Assembly: GCA_947367415.1 (NCBI GenBank) | Contig: CANBEE010000064.1 | Coordinates: 1-12,081 of the forward strand | Direction: 5' to 3' | Origin: an uncultured Bacteroidales bacterium | GTDB lineage: Bacteria > Bacteroidota > Bacteroidia > Bacteroidales > Bacteroidaceae | Length of the DNA: 12,081 bases | Part shown: in pieces, positions 1 to 6,340 of the stretch | Position numbering within the stretch: position 1 is the stretch's first letter | Layout: every line of letters starts with the position of its first letter | Notes under the pieces: generated by a model | The model's input: only the letters and a program-made list of their open reading frames with translations | Databases searched by the model: none | Told to the model about the DNA's origin: nothing | Position numbers and translations under genes: made by a program

Positions 1-1
1 C

Positions 2-76
2 TTGATCAATAGTAACATCAGCGATGAAACCATAGCTGCCAATATGCAGGAGCTGAGTGAGAAGATTCGTTTCTGA
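2..76 (+). CDS. C-terminal end of an unidentified protein (partial)
   Basis: An open frame enters from the left edge and ends at TGA 74-76, giving 24 residues that finish in QELSEKIRF. It is followed directly by a terminator-like hairpin on the same strand, which supports a genuine 3' end. The fragment is mostly polar and looks like a terminal helix. It is too short to assign to a family, and no function is proposed. Confidence 0.5.
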   Translation: MINSNISDETIAANMQELSEKIRF

Positions 77-91
77 CCAACAACGAAACGT

Positions 92-136
92 GGAAGAAGA
101 TGACTTGGCCTCAGTGAGACGTAGTCATCTTTTTCT
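92..136 (+). terminator. Rho-independent-type terminator after the left-edge gene
   Basis: The arm at 92-105 can pair with 123-136 over up to 14 positions (core AGATGACT/AGTCATCT, then A-T pairs and two G-U pairs). The loop is 17 nt, and the T-rich 3' side (130-134) completes the terminator shape. It lies 16 nt after the stop at 76. Confidence 0.6.
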
Positions 137-186
137 AAATAATGTTAAAACTGCGGCTTTTGGTGCGTATGTAAAACATTATTAAG

Positions 187-194
187 TATCTTCG
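187..194 (+). promoter_or_regulatory. Possible -7 box of the TonB-domain gene
   Basis: TATCTTCG differs by one base from the Bacteroidetes -7 consensus TAnnTTTG. It lies 26 nt before the ATG at 221. A TTTG lies upstream but at a poor spacing of about 24 nt. If real, transcription would start downstream of the GTG at 194, which favours the ATG start. Confidence 0.35.
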
Positions 195-220
195 TGAAAT
201 TAAAACAAATACTAAAGAAT

Positions 221-664
221 ATGACAAAGTATCGGTGGCTTGTTTTTCTCTGCGGTATGCTGCTCCTCTGCGGTAATCTTGATGCACAGAAGAAAGATAG
301 GATTGAGGAACCGCAGTTCCCTGGCGGACGTAGAGAGCTGCTCAAGTATATGGACCAGCATCTGGTGTACCCGAGTGCTATGCGCGACCTCGGCACTGAA
401 GGTGAAGTGGTGGTAGAGTTCTTTGTGGAGCGCAGTGGAGTAATCTCCGGTGTGAGTGTCGTGAAGAGCCTCAATAAGGAGTTCGACGATGAGGCTATCC
501 GGCTTACCCGCAATATGCCTCGATGGATTCCTGGTCGTAAGAACGGTATGCTTGTGCGTTACAAGATGACCATGCCCATCAACTTCAAGATAAAGCGTAA
601 GTCAGGAATGGTGCGCAAGGATGATAATCGCGAGTATGTGAACGAACTGATGCTAATGCAATAA
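221..664 (+). CDS. Short exported protein with TonB C-terminal domain
   Basis: This is a 147-residue protein. Residues 1-22 form a hydrophobic signal segment (WLVFLCGMLLLC) ending in LDA before Q23, a likely signal peptidase I site; the Cys residues lack a lipobox. The remainder is a TonB C-terminal fold (PF03544 type): the PQFPGG motif, the YPSAMRDLGTEGEVVVEFFV core, and the later PRWIPGR and YKMTMPINFKI strands. In classical TonB this domain contacts the TonB box of outer-membrane receptors and passes on ExbBD energy. Here the long Pro-rich periplasm-spanning linker is missing, so it may be an adaptor or accessory form. The frame is open back to a GTG at 194; I chose the ATG at 221 because it gives a clean signal peptide and fits the candidate promoter. 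It lies 25 nt before the nitroreductase gene and may share its transcript. Confidence 0.8.
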   Translation: MTKYRWLVFLCGMLLLCGNLDAQKKDRIEEPQFPGGRRELLKYMDQHLVYPSAMRDLGTEGEVVVEFFVERSGVISGVSVVKSLNKEFDDEAIRLTRNMPRWIPGRKNGMLVRYKMTMPINFKIKRKSGMVRKDDNREYVNELMLMQ

Positions 665-689
665 GAATCTGTTTCTAAAGACATGTAAT

Positions 690-1322
690 ATGAAAAAGAC
701 ATTTGTAACCCTTGGCATTATCAGCTGCCTCTTGGCAGGTTGCCAAAATAAGCAACAGGAGACAACACCCATGTGCGAACAGCAAGAGAATCAAGTAGTG
801 ACAACAATCATGGCGCGTCGTAGTATACGCAAGTATAAGCCACAGCCCGTAGAACGCGCCAAGATGGATGAAATCCTGAAATGCGGTATCAATGCTCCCA
901 ACGGGCAGAACAAGCAGTCATGGGAGGTGCGCGTAGTAGACAATCCTGTGTTCATGGCCGAGATAAAAGATGCTATGGCCAAGGGGCATCCCGATATGGA
1001 CCCCGAGATGATTAAAGGTTGCTTCCGTGGGGCTCCTACCATGGTGTTCATTGCAAGGGCAAGGTCATACGATTTCTCAGCATACGATTGCGGCCTTATG
1101 GCCGAGAACATGATGCTCTCGGCTTGGTCGATGGGGGTTGGCTCCATCTGCCTTGGCAGTCCCGTACGCTTCCTTACCGACAATGAGGCTTGTGTCCCTG
1201 TCCTGAAGAAACTTGGCTTCAGCGAGGATTATGAATTGTGCCTATGCGTAGGATTCGGTTATGCCGATGAAGCTCCTGCTGCCAAGCCACGTGACTGGAG
1301 CAAGGTGAAATATGTAGATTAA
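690..1322 (+). CDS. Nitroreductase-family lipoprotein
   Basis: This 210-residue protein starts with a lipoprotein signal: basic MKK, a hydrophobic core and the lipobox LLAGC, with Cys18 the predicted lipidated residue. It is therefore probably anchored to a membrane on the periplasmic side. From residue 41 it is a nitroreductase-family FMN oxidoreductase: MARRSIRKYKPQPV (41-54) with the phosphate-binding Arg/Ser residues, NAPNGQNKQSWE (68-79) matching the family's APS-x-N-x-QPW-like segment, a Gly-rich LGSPVRF (155-161) and a C-terminal VGFGYADEAP (187-196). Family members use NAD(P)H to reduce nitro compounds, quinones or flavins; the substrate here cannot be told. It is close behind the TonB-domain gene, and a weak hairpin follows it before the sulfatase gene. 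An exported member is less usual than the cytosolic ones, since both FMN and reductant must be available outside the cytoplasm. Confidence 0.88.
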   Translation: MKKTFVTLGIISCLLAGCQNKQQETTPMCEQQENQVVTTIMARRSIRKYKPQPVERAKMDEILKCGINAPNGQNKQSWEVRVVDNPVFMAEIKDAMAKGHPDMDPEMIKGCFRGAPTMVFIARARSYDFSAYDCGLMAENMMLSAWSMGVGSICLGSPVRFLTDNEACVPVLKKLGFSEDYELCLCVGFGYADEAPAAKPRDWSKVKYVD

Positions 1323-1334
1323 GGTCTTCTGAGG

Positions 1335-1355
1335 AGGCAGGCACAACCTGCCTTT
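1335..1355 (+). terminator. Weak hairpin between nitroreductase and sulfatase genes
   Basis: AGGCAGG (1335-1341) pairs fully with CCTGCCT (1347-1353) across a 5-nt loop, followed by a short TTTA. The T tract is poor, so it may only attenuate transcription into the sulfatase gene 22 nt downstream. Confidence 0.35.
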
Positions 1356-1376
1356 ACTCATTATTTATCTGGTACT

Positions 1377-2744
1377 ATGAAAAGAATTCCCCTTTGCGCT
1401 GTCGGGCTGCTTGCAACGTCGGCAGTCACAACAATGGCTCAGGACGATACGCAGCGTCCCAATATCCTGTTTATATTGGCCGATGATTTGGGATATGCCG
1501 ATCTCTCCTGTTATGGCAACGAGTTTATACATACCCCTGTCATTGACCAATTGGCAGCTACCGGTGCACGCTTCACCCATTGCTATGCAGGCTCGGCAGT
1601 GAGCTCCCCCTCACGATGCACGCTGATGACCGGCAAGCACACCGGTCACAGCACTATTCGCGACAATTTCGTCAAGGCTGGTGGCATAGAGGGCAAGAAG
1701 GGGCAGCAGACAATCCGACGAATGCATCTGCTCGAGACGGACACCACCATCGCTCATGTGCTCCGTGAAGCAGGTTATCGTACCTGCTTGGTCAACAAGT
1801 GGCATCTTGATGGATTCAATCCTGAGGCCACTCCGCTCAATCGCGGGTTCGATGAATTTTACGGATGGCTCATCAGTACGGCCCATTCCAATGATCCCTA
1901 TTACTATCCCTATTACCGCTTCCACGGCAGAGAGCTCATCAATATCACAGCCAATGAGAGGGGAGCACACGCCGTCCACAACACCGATTTGTCTACTGAT
2001 GATGCAATCCAGTTTATACGTCGTAACCAGGACAACCCGTTCTTCCTCTATTTGGCATACGATGCCCCGCACGAACCCTACAATATAGATGACACCCATT
2101 GGTATGCCCATACTCCATGGGAAGCCAATACGCAGCGCTATGCCTCACTCATCACTCATATGGATCAGGCAATCGGGCGTGTGTTGGCCGAGTTGGACAA
2201 GCTTGGCCTGCGCGACAACACGCTCATCATATTTGCTTCAGACAATGGCGCGGCACGCCAGGCACCCCGTGAGACTCTCCGCTGTGTGGGCGATCTGCGT
2301 GGCATGAAAGCACAGCTTTACGAGGGTGGCTTGCGCGTACCATTTATTGTGAACATGGCGTCCCTCATAGCCCCACAGACAATCGACAATCGCATATGGT
2401 TTCCCGATGTGATGCCCACCTTGGCCTATATTGCCGATGCCGAGCAGCATCTCCCTGCCGAGTTGGACGGCATGAATATAGCTCCGCTCTTCTATAACAG
2501 CAACGAAGAAATGGATACCGATAGCCGTTTGTTCTATTGGGAATTTCCGGGGAAGCAACGCGCAGCCATTCGTGGCGAGTGGAAGGCAGTTTCGGTAAAA
2601 CGTGATACACCACTCGAACTGTATCATATCACAGCCGACCCGAACGAAACGACCAATCTGGCCACCCTCTATCCCGCTCTTATAGCCGAGATGGACAGCC
2701 TCATGCGTATCGCTCATCGCCAGTCCCCCAATTTCCCGGAATAG
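1377..2744 (+). CDS. Exported sulfatase, Ser-type (arylsulfatase-like)
   Basis: This 455-residue protein has a type I signal peptide (residues 1-21, ending TTMA before Q22) and a full sulfatase fold of the alkaline phosphatase superfamily. Visible sites are the metal-binding Asp pair D36-D37 in LADDLG, the signature S76-S-P-S-R80 followed by CTLMTG, K141 and H143 in NKWHLDG, H232 in DAPHEPY, and D289-N290 in FASDNGA. The signature begins with Ser rather than Cys, so conversion to formylglycine would need an anaerobic radical-SAM maturase (anSME), which is not in this window. Such enzymes cut sulfate esters from glycans, mucins or small molecules; sequence alone does not fix the substrate. The C-terminal half has the usual ELDGMNIAPLF and LELYHITADPNETTNLA segments. 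No SusC/SusD pair is adjacent, so it is not part of a visible polysaccharide utilisation locus. The first in-frame ATG gives the signal peptide. Confidence 0.93.
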   Translation: MKRIPLCAVGLLATSAVTTMAQDDTQRPNILFILADDLGYADLSCYGNEFIHTPVIDQLAATGARFTHCYAGSAVSSPSRCTLMTGKHTGHSTIRDNFVKAGGIEGKKGQQTIRRMHLLETDTTIAHVLREAGYRTCLVNKWHLDGFNPEATPLNRGFDEFYGWLISTAHSNDPYYYPYYRFHGRELINITANERGAHAVHNTDLSTDDAIQFIRRNQDNPFFLYLAYDAPHEPYNIDDTHWYAHTPWEANTQRYASLITHMDQAIGRVLAELDKLGLRDNTLIIFASDNGAARQAPRETLRCVGDLRGMKAQLYEGGLRVPFIVNMASLIAPQTIDNRIWFPDVMPTLAYIADAEQHLPAELDGMNIAPLFYNSNEEMDTDSRLFYWEFPGKQRAAIRGEWKAVSVKRDTPLELYHITADPNETTNLATLYPALIAEMDSLMRIAHRQSPNFPE

Positions 2745-2773
2745 AAGACCGTCTTTTTTACCCTTTGTCAGGA

Positions 2774-2805
2774 CTTGCATATTTGCATAAGAATTCATAC
2801 CTTTG
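2774..2805 (+). promoter_or_regulatory. Probable promoter of the marC-family gene
   Basis: TACCTTTG at 2798-2805 matches the Bacteroidetes -7 consensus TAnnTTTG exactly. CTTG at 2774-2777, 20 nt upstream, is one base away from the -33 TTTG. This implies a leader of roughly 65 nt before the ATG at 2877. Confidence 0.6.
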
Positions 2806-2829
2806 CCTGCGAAATAGTAGAAAAGTCTC

Positions 2830-2873
2830 AACCTCTTCTTGCAAGGGAGAGATATAATTAAAAAAAAGAGGTT
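2830..2873 (+). promoter_or_regulatory. Leader hairpin covering the marC ribosome-binding region
   Basis: AACCTCTT (2830-2837) is fully complementary to AAGAGGTT (2866-2873), with two further A-T pairs beyond one mismatch. The right arm contains the purine-rich AAGAGG just 5 nt before the ATG at 2877, the likely ribosome-binding site. Pairing would hide it. No metabolite-binding domain is recognisable, so this is a candidate translational control element only. Confidence 0.4.
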
Positions 2874-2876
2874 ATT

Positions 2877-3494
2877 ATGGGTTTCGGAACATTCAACTTT
2901 CAGGAGTTTCTCAGCGCATTCATCATCTTGTTTGCAGTCATCGATGCTGTAGGGTCAACCCCCATTATCATCTCATTGCGTGAAGGCGGAAAGACCATAA
3001 AGCCCATTAAGGCTACGTTGCTTTCCACCCTCCTGCTCGTCGGTTTCTTCTATGCCGGCGACGTCATGCTCAAGCTCTTCCACGTTGATATCTCCTCCTT
3101 TGCCGTGGCAGGTGCTATCGTTATCTTCCTCATGGCTTTGGAGATGCTGCTTGATGTGGAGATATTCAAGTTCAATGGCCCCACGAGCGAAGCCACTATC
3201 GTGCCACTTGTGTTCCCACTCATTGCCGGTGCCGGCTCGTTCACCACACTGCTCTCATTGCGTGCCGAGTATGCCGACGTCAATATCCTGCTTGGTCTCC
3301 TGGCCAATATGGCATTCGTGTTCTTCGTGCTGACGATGACCGATAAGGTGCAGCATTGGATGGGAAAGGGTGGGGTATATGTCATCCGCAAGTTCTTCGG
3401 TGTCATCCTCATAGCTGTTGCAGCACGCCTATTTACCGATAACATCGCACAGATGATTATCAACATCAGCAGCCAGACACAAACAGCAGGGTAA
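2877..3494 (+). CDS. MarC-family integral membrane protein
   Basis: This 205-residue, very hydrophobic protein has about six predicted membrane segments (around residues 11-33, 45-66, 72-94, 107-126, 135-154 and 171-190), the usual size and layout of the MarC family (PF01914). Typical features are the first segment with AVIDAVGSTPI, the central FLMALEMLLD stretch, and PLIAGAGSFTT (114-124), which corresponds to the family's PL-x-AGPG motif with Pro replaced by Ala. It sits in the cytoplasmic membrane. The family was once linked to multiple antibiotic resistance through E. coli marC, but its transport function is unproven, so no substrate is claimed. The start follows a purine-rich AAAGAGG. 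It has its own promoter and faces a largely non-coding stretch downstream. Confidence 0.9.
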   Translation: MGFGTFNFQEFLSAFIILFAVIDAVGSTPIIISLREGGKTIKPIKATLLSTLLLVGFFYAGDVMLKLFHVDISSFAVAGAIVIFLMALEMLLDVEIFKFNGPTSEATIVPLVFPLIAGAGSFTTLLSLRAEYADVNILLGLLANMAFVFFVLTMTDKVQHWMGKGGVYVIRKFFGVILIAVAARLFTDNIAQMIINISSQTQTAG

Positions 3495-3669
3495 ACAACT
3501 GATTACCTGCCTGTAATAATATATAAAGCACTGTTGCTGGGCGGCATACTTTTATTGTTGTCTGTAGCTTGCTTAGCCCTCCCCGAGGAGTGGCTCACTC
3601 GTGCTACATGAGCAGGAATGAGACGATTGCCAGTCCTAGGCCGCGCAATAAACGAATGATTAGTCCTCC

Positions 3670-3888
3670 ATGGCAAGATTTGAAATACGTGCCTATTGGA
3701 TAGGCGACCTCGCGCAAGAGTATTATCCCGACAAGGATTACAGCGCTGCCGTGCGTATCTTCAATAAAGACCTTCACTACACGCGAGGCTTATGGGGCGC
3801 TTTGCAAAAGCAGGGCTATAAAGAAGGCGACCGCGTGTTCACCTGAAGTCAAGTAAAGACCATCCTCAAGTACCTTGGCGAACCGTGA
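3670..3888 (+). pseudogene. DUF4248-like small gene interrupted by in-frame TGA
   Basis: From the ATG at 3670 the frame reads 58 codons (start MARFEIRAYWIGDLAQEYYP) to TGA at 3844-3846, then continues in the same frame for 13 codons (SQVKTILKYLGEP) to TGA at 3886-3888. The whole resembles the small DUF4248 family common in Bacteroidales: an IRSYG/ELA-type start with Tyr-Phe/Pro, a central helix region, a GYR-type Gly-Tyr near residue 49-50, then FTP-x-QV and a final YLGEP. The stop falls where the family has Pro or a similar residue after FT, so one codon change is the simplest explanation. The partner genes often near this family (HU-like DNA-binding protein, amidase) are absent. It may be a decaying orphan or still make a shortened 58-residue protein. 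Its function is unknown. Confidence 0.55.
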
Positions 3889-3927
3889 TTACATATCGTT
3901 AGTGTTTACTTTATACTTCATTTTGGG

Positions 3928-3953
3928 TGCGCTCTGCTATGAAGCAGGGCGCA
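3928..3953. repeat. Strong 11-bp hairpin in the gene-poor stretch
   Basis: Positions 3928-3938 (TGCGCTCTGCT) pair with 3943-3953 across the tetraloop ATGA, with one G-U pair. No T tract follows on the plus strand. On the minus strand the downstream bases are ACCCAAAATG, also not a classical terminator. Its role is unknown. Confidence 0.5.
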
Positions 3954-4034
3954 TCTGCTCGTTGTTGAGTATTTTGCCTATCGTCAATTCTTGTTTGTTA
4001 GATTCTTATTACCTTCACCATGATGCAAGAGCGT

Positions 4035-4068
4035 AAAAAAAGCCTGGAAGCGCATGCTCCAGGCTTTT
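4035..4068 (-). terminator. Terminator of the FucP-like permease gene
   Basis: GCCTGGA (4042-4048) pairs with TCCAGGC (4058-4064), extended by A-T pairs outside. Read on the minus strand the hairpin is followed by seven T residues (complement of 4041-4035), and it starts 28 nt after the permease stop. A shorter TTTT on the other side could let it work in both directions. Confidence 0.8.
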
Positions 4069-4095
4069 CGGTTCTATACGGAGTTTCTCTGTGGA

Positions 4096-5379
4096 TTACT
4101 CTACGGGGATCTCCTTGTTTACATTCTTGCAGCCGATGAGGGCATAGAAGAGGATGTAGGCAAGCATAGCTACTACCAACCAGTAGCTGGGGATGTAGCC
4201 GATGTTGAGGGCGAGCACGTTGTGCTGGATGAGCGGCATGATACCTCCACCCACAACGAGCATCATGAAGATACCTGATGCCTGCTCGGTGTACTTGCCA
4301 AGACCCTCAACGCAGAGGTTGAAGATGGCGCCCCACATGATGGAGGTGCAGAGACCGCAAGCCGCGATGAAGGCACACTTCAAGGGTACCTCGCCACCCT
4401 TGATGGTCATGCTCATGCTTTCGGGCAGGAAGATGGCGATGAGCAACAGGGCTATGGCTACGGATGACACGATAATCATCTGCAAGCGGGTCGATACCTT
4501 ACCGCTGATGATGGAGCTGAGGAAACGGCCGCAGAGCATGAGCAACCAGTAGGCTGCCGAGAGGGTGCCGGCAACAGCTGCCGAACCTTCGAAGCCGAGG
4601 TTGTTGATATAGAAAATCATCTCATTGGGGATACCAATCTCGATACCTACATAGAAGAAGATGGCTACGGCGCCAAGCACGAAGTGGCGGAAGTTCCAGG
4701 CGCTGTGCTCGTACTTCACATTCTTGCCACGACCCAGTGCAGGCTCGGGGATGGCTACGAAGCTGATGATGAGGAAGGCCAGGGCAAACACTCCCATACC
4801 GATGAAGAGCAGGGGAGCTACGTCGCCCATGCTGGTCTTGTCGGTCACGGTACCTACCAGCACGCCTACGAGGAACGGAGTAAGCGTACCTGAGAGGGAG
4901 TTGAGCGTACCGCCTGTCTGTACCAGCTGGTTACCCTTGTTGCCACCACCACCGAGGAGGTTGAGCATGGGGTTCACAACGGTGTTGAGCATACATACGC
5001 AGAAACCGCAGATGAAGGCACCGAGCAGGTAGATGATGAGGTTGAGCGCTACGGCCTGTCCGCCAACGCTGAACACGGCGATGTCGGCACCGAAGATGCT
5101 GCTGAGGTACTGCACCAGCAAGCCGATGAAACCTACGGCCAGGGCGATGAGGGAGGTCTTCTTGTAGCCTACCGAGATGAGCATCTTGCCGGCAGGGATA
5201 CCCATGAAGAGGTAAGCGGCAAAGTTCATCATATTACCCATCATGCCGGCCCACTCATAGGTGTAGCCCCAAATAGTACCAAATGGCGCTGCCATGTTGG
5301 TAACGAACGAGATCATCGCGAAGATGAAGAACATGGTGATAATGGCCACCATGTTGCCATTCTTTTTTGTTGTTGTCAT
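4096..5379 (-). CDS. MFS sugar permease, FucP/GluP-like
   Basis: This 427-residue protein has about twelve membrane segments, typical of the major facilitator superfamily. The strongest hints to the fucose/glucose/galactose (FHS) branch are the second-helix region MGIPAGKMLISVGYKKT (an FHS-type motif A) and the segment from the conserved VNPMLNLLGGGGNKGNQL to GTLNSLSGTLTPFLVG, which parallels NP-x-x-x-LL and N-x-LG-x-x-x-GP in FucP and GluP. It probably imports a monosaccharide with protons across the inner membrane; the sugar cannot be stated. The MTTTKKN start is the first Met and lies behind a TACATTTG box at a sensible distance. It has its own terminator. The 124-nt gap to truA and that promoter suggest a separate unit. 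Confidence 0.85.
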   Translation of the reverse strand: MTTTKKNGNMVAIITMFFIFAMISFVTNMAAPFGTIWGYTYEWAGMMGNMMNFAAYLFMGIPAGKMLISVGYKKTSLIALAVGFIGLLVQYLSSIFGADIAVFSVGGQAVALNLIIYLLGAFICGFCVCMLNTVVNPMLNLLGGGGNKGNQLVQTGGTLNSLSGTLTPFLVGVLVGTVTDKTSMGDVAPLLFIGMGVFALAFLIISFVAIPEPALGRGKNVKYEHSAWNFRHFVLGAVAIFFYVGIEIGIPNEMIFYINNLGFEGSAAVAGTLSAAYWLLMLCGRFLSSIISGKVSTRLQMIIVSSVAIALLLIAIFLPESMSMTIKGGEVPLKCAFIAACGLCTSIMWGAIFNLCVEGLGKYTEQASGIFMMLVVGGGIMPLIQHNVLALNIGYIPSYWLVVAMLAYILFYALIGCKNVNKEIPVE

Positions 5380-5435
5380 ACGTCTTTTAATTATTAATGT
5401 TTATTATTCAGTGTATTCACTCTACGGATTTGCTG

Positions 5436-5443
5436 CAAATGTA
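5436..5443 (-). promoter_or_regulatory. -7 box of the FucP-like permease gene
   Basis: On the minus strand the bases read TACATTTG, an exact match to TAnnTTTG, 56 nt upstream of the ATG at 5379. No TTTG is seen at the usual spacing; one lies only 12 nt upstream. This is a -7 match only. Confidence 0.45.
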
Positions 5444-5503
5444 TATATAATTCGACAAACTCTAGTAACACGGCTGCTACTTTTTTGTTCTTTTTGTACT
5501 ATT

Positions 5504-6256
5504 TCAGCCTATTTTGAAGATTTCGGTGGGGTAGGTGACATCTACCAGGAACAGGGCGTTGCCGGGGACGGAGGTGCCGGCACTGCAGCGGTCTCTCTTC
5601 TCAATCACTTGGCAGAACTCCTCGACGGTCATCTTGCCGCGACCCACCTCGAGCAGGGTGCCCACGACGGCACGCACCATATTGCGCAGGAAGCGGTCGG
5701 CCTGGATTACAAAGCGCCACTCGTGCTCGCTCACCTGCTCCCATCGGGCCTGCATGATGCGGCAGTTGTTGGTGGCCACATCGGTGTGGAGCTTGCTGAA
5801 GCTGGTGAAGTCGGTATAGTCGAAGAGACGGCGGGCAGCCTCGTTCATCCGCTCAAAGTCGGGGGCATGGAAGAGACGCATAGCACGGTGACGGCTGAAG
5901 GGGTCCTTGGCTGTAGACACGTAGTAGTGGTAGGTGCGCGAGGTGGCGCTGAAGCGGGCATGCGCATCGGCACATACGGGCTGCACGCGCTGCACGGCGA
6001 TGTCGGGAGGGAGTATGCGGTTGAGCTTGTCGGCAAGGCGCTGGCAGTCAACCTCGTGCCCGGTGTCGAAGTGGGCAATCATCTTCAGGGCATGCACACC
6101 GGCATCGGTGCGACCAGCACCTGTGACAGGGGTCTCCTCACGCAAGAGCGTGGTGAGCGCCTCGGTCAGGGCCTCCTGCACGGAGATGCCGTTGGGCTGT
6201 ATCTGCCAACCATGATAGTTGGTGCCGTCGTAGGATAGGGTGATGAAATAACGCAT
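5504..6256 (-). CDS. truA: tRNA pseudouridine(38-40) synthase TruA
   Basis: TruA converts U38-U40 in the anticodon arm of many tRNAs to pseudouridine in the cytoplasm. The 250-residue protein starts MRYFITLSYDGTNYHGWQ, the classic TruA opening, and has the catalytic motif GAGRTDAGVHA with nucleophile Asp51. Further family segments are YHYYVSTAKDPF, FTSFSK and FLRNMVRAVVGTLLEVGRGK. Its length is normal for bacterial TruA. The frame is open 17 codons further upstream to 6307, but that extension (HESPLLGRGKG...) is encoded by a G/C-rich repeat and is unlike the family, so I place the start at 6256. It is the last gene of the probable nupG-BFN-rsmE-truA transcript, 84 nt after rsmE. Confidence 0.95.
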   Translation of the reverse strand: MRYFITLSYDGTNYHGWQIQPNGISVQEALTEALTTLLREETPVTGAGRTDAGVHALKMIAHFDTGHEVDCQRLADKLNRILPPDIAVQRVQPVCADAHARFSATSRTYHYYVSTAKDPFSRHRAMRLFHAPDFERMNEAARRLFDYTDFTSFSKLHTDVATNNCRIMQARWEQVSEHEWRFVIQADRFLRNMVRAVVGTLLEVGRGKMTVEEFCQVIEKRDRCSAGTSVPGNALFLVDVTYPTEIFKIG

Positions 6257-6265
6257 AAGAACTGT

Positions 6266-6295
6266 GGCCTCCCCCTTGCCCCTCCCAAGGAGGGG
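6266..6295 (+). repeat. C/G-rich repeat, copy 1 (truA side)
   Basis: This 30-nt element begins GGCCTCCCC and ends CTCCCAAGGAGGGG, and carries its own CCCCTCC/GGAGGGG palindrome. A near-identical copy lies inverted at 6369-6398, differing by a single-base insertion and a few substitutions. It lies just upstream of the truA start. Confidence 0.8.
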
Positions 6296-6340
6296 TGATT
6301 CGTGCATCGCGGAAGCGCTTATATTATCAATTATTGTTAA

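Larger units (their letters stand above)
3495..4095. other. Largely non-coding stretch with a small gene relic
   Basis: This 600-nt interval has no intact conserved gene. It contains a broken DUF4248-like reading frame (3670-3888), a strong hairpin (3928-3953) and the terminator of the minus-strand permease gene (4035-4068). From 3495 to 3669 I see only a 38-codon hydrophobic frame without a start codon, directly after the marC stop. The interval lies between a plus-strand and a minus-strand gene that converge, a place where relics often persist. Confidence 0.6.

Noticed and set aside
194..220. GTG start for the TonB-domain protein (nine extra residues)
   Set aside because: The upstream GTG overlaps the candidate -7 box, and the ATG at 221 gives a standard signal peptide.
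3495..3611. Hydrophobic 38-codon frame right after the marC stop (KALLLGGILLLLSVAC)
   Set aside because: It has no ATG or GTG start and no known family; possible only if the marC stop is read through. Treated as chance.
3844..3846. TGA read as selenocysteine
   Set aside because: No SECIS-like structure is evident, and the family has no Cys/Sec at this place.
6257..6307. Longer truA start adding 17 residues
   Set aside because: The extension is translated from the C/G-rich repeat and precedes the conserved MRYFITLSYDG opening.
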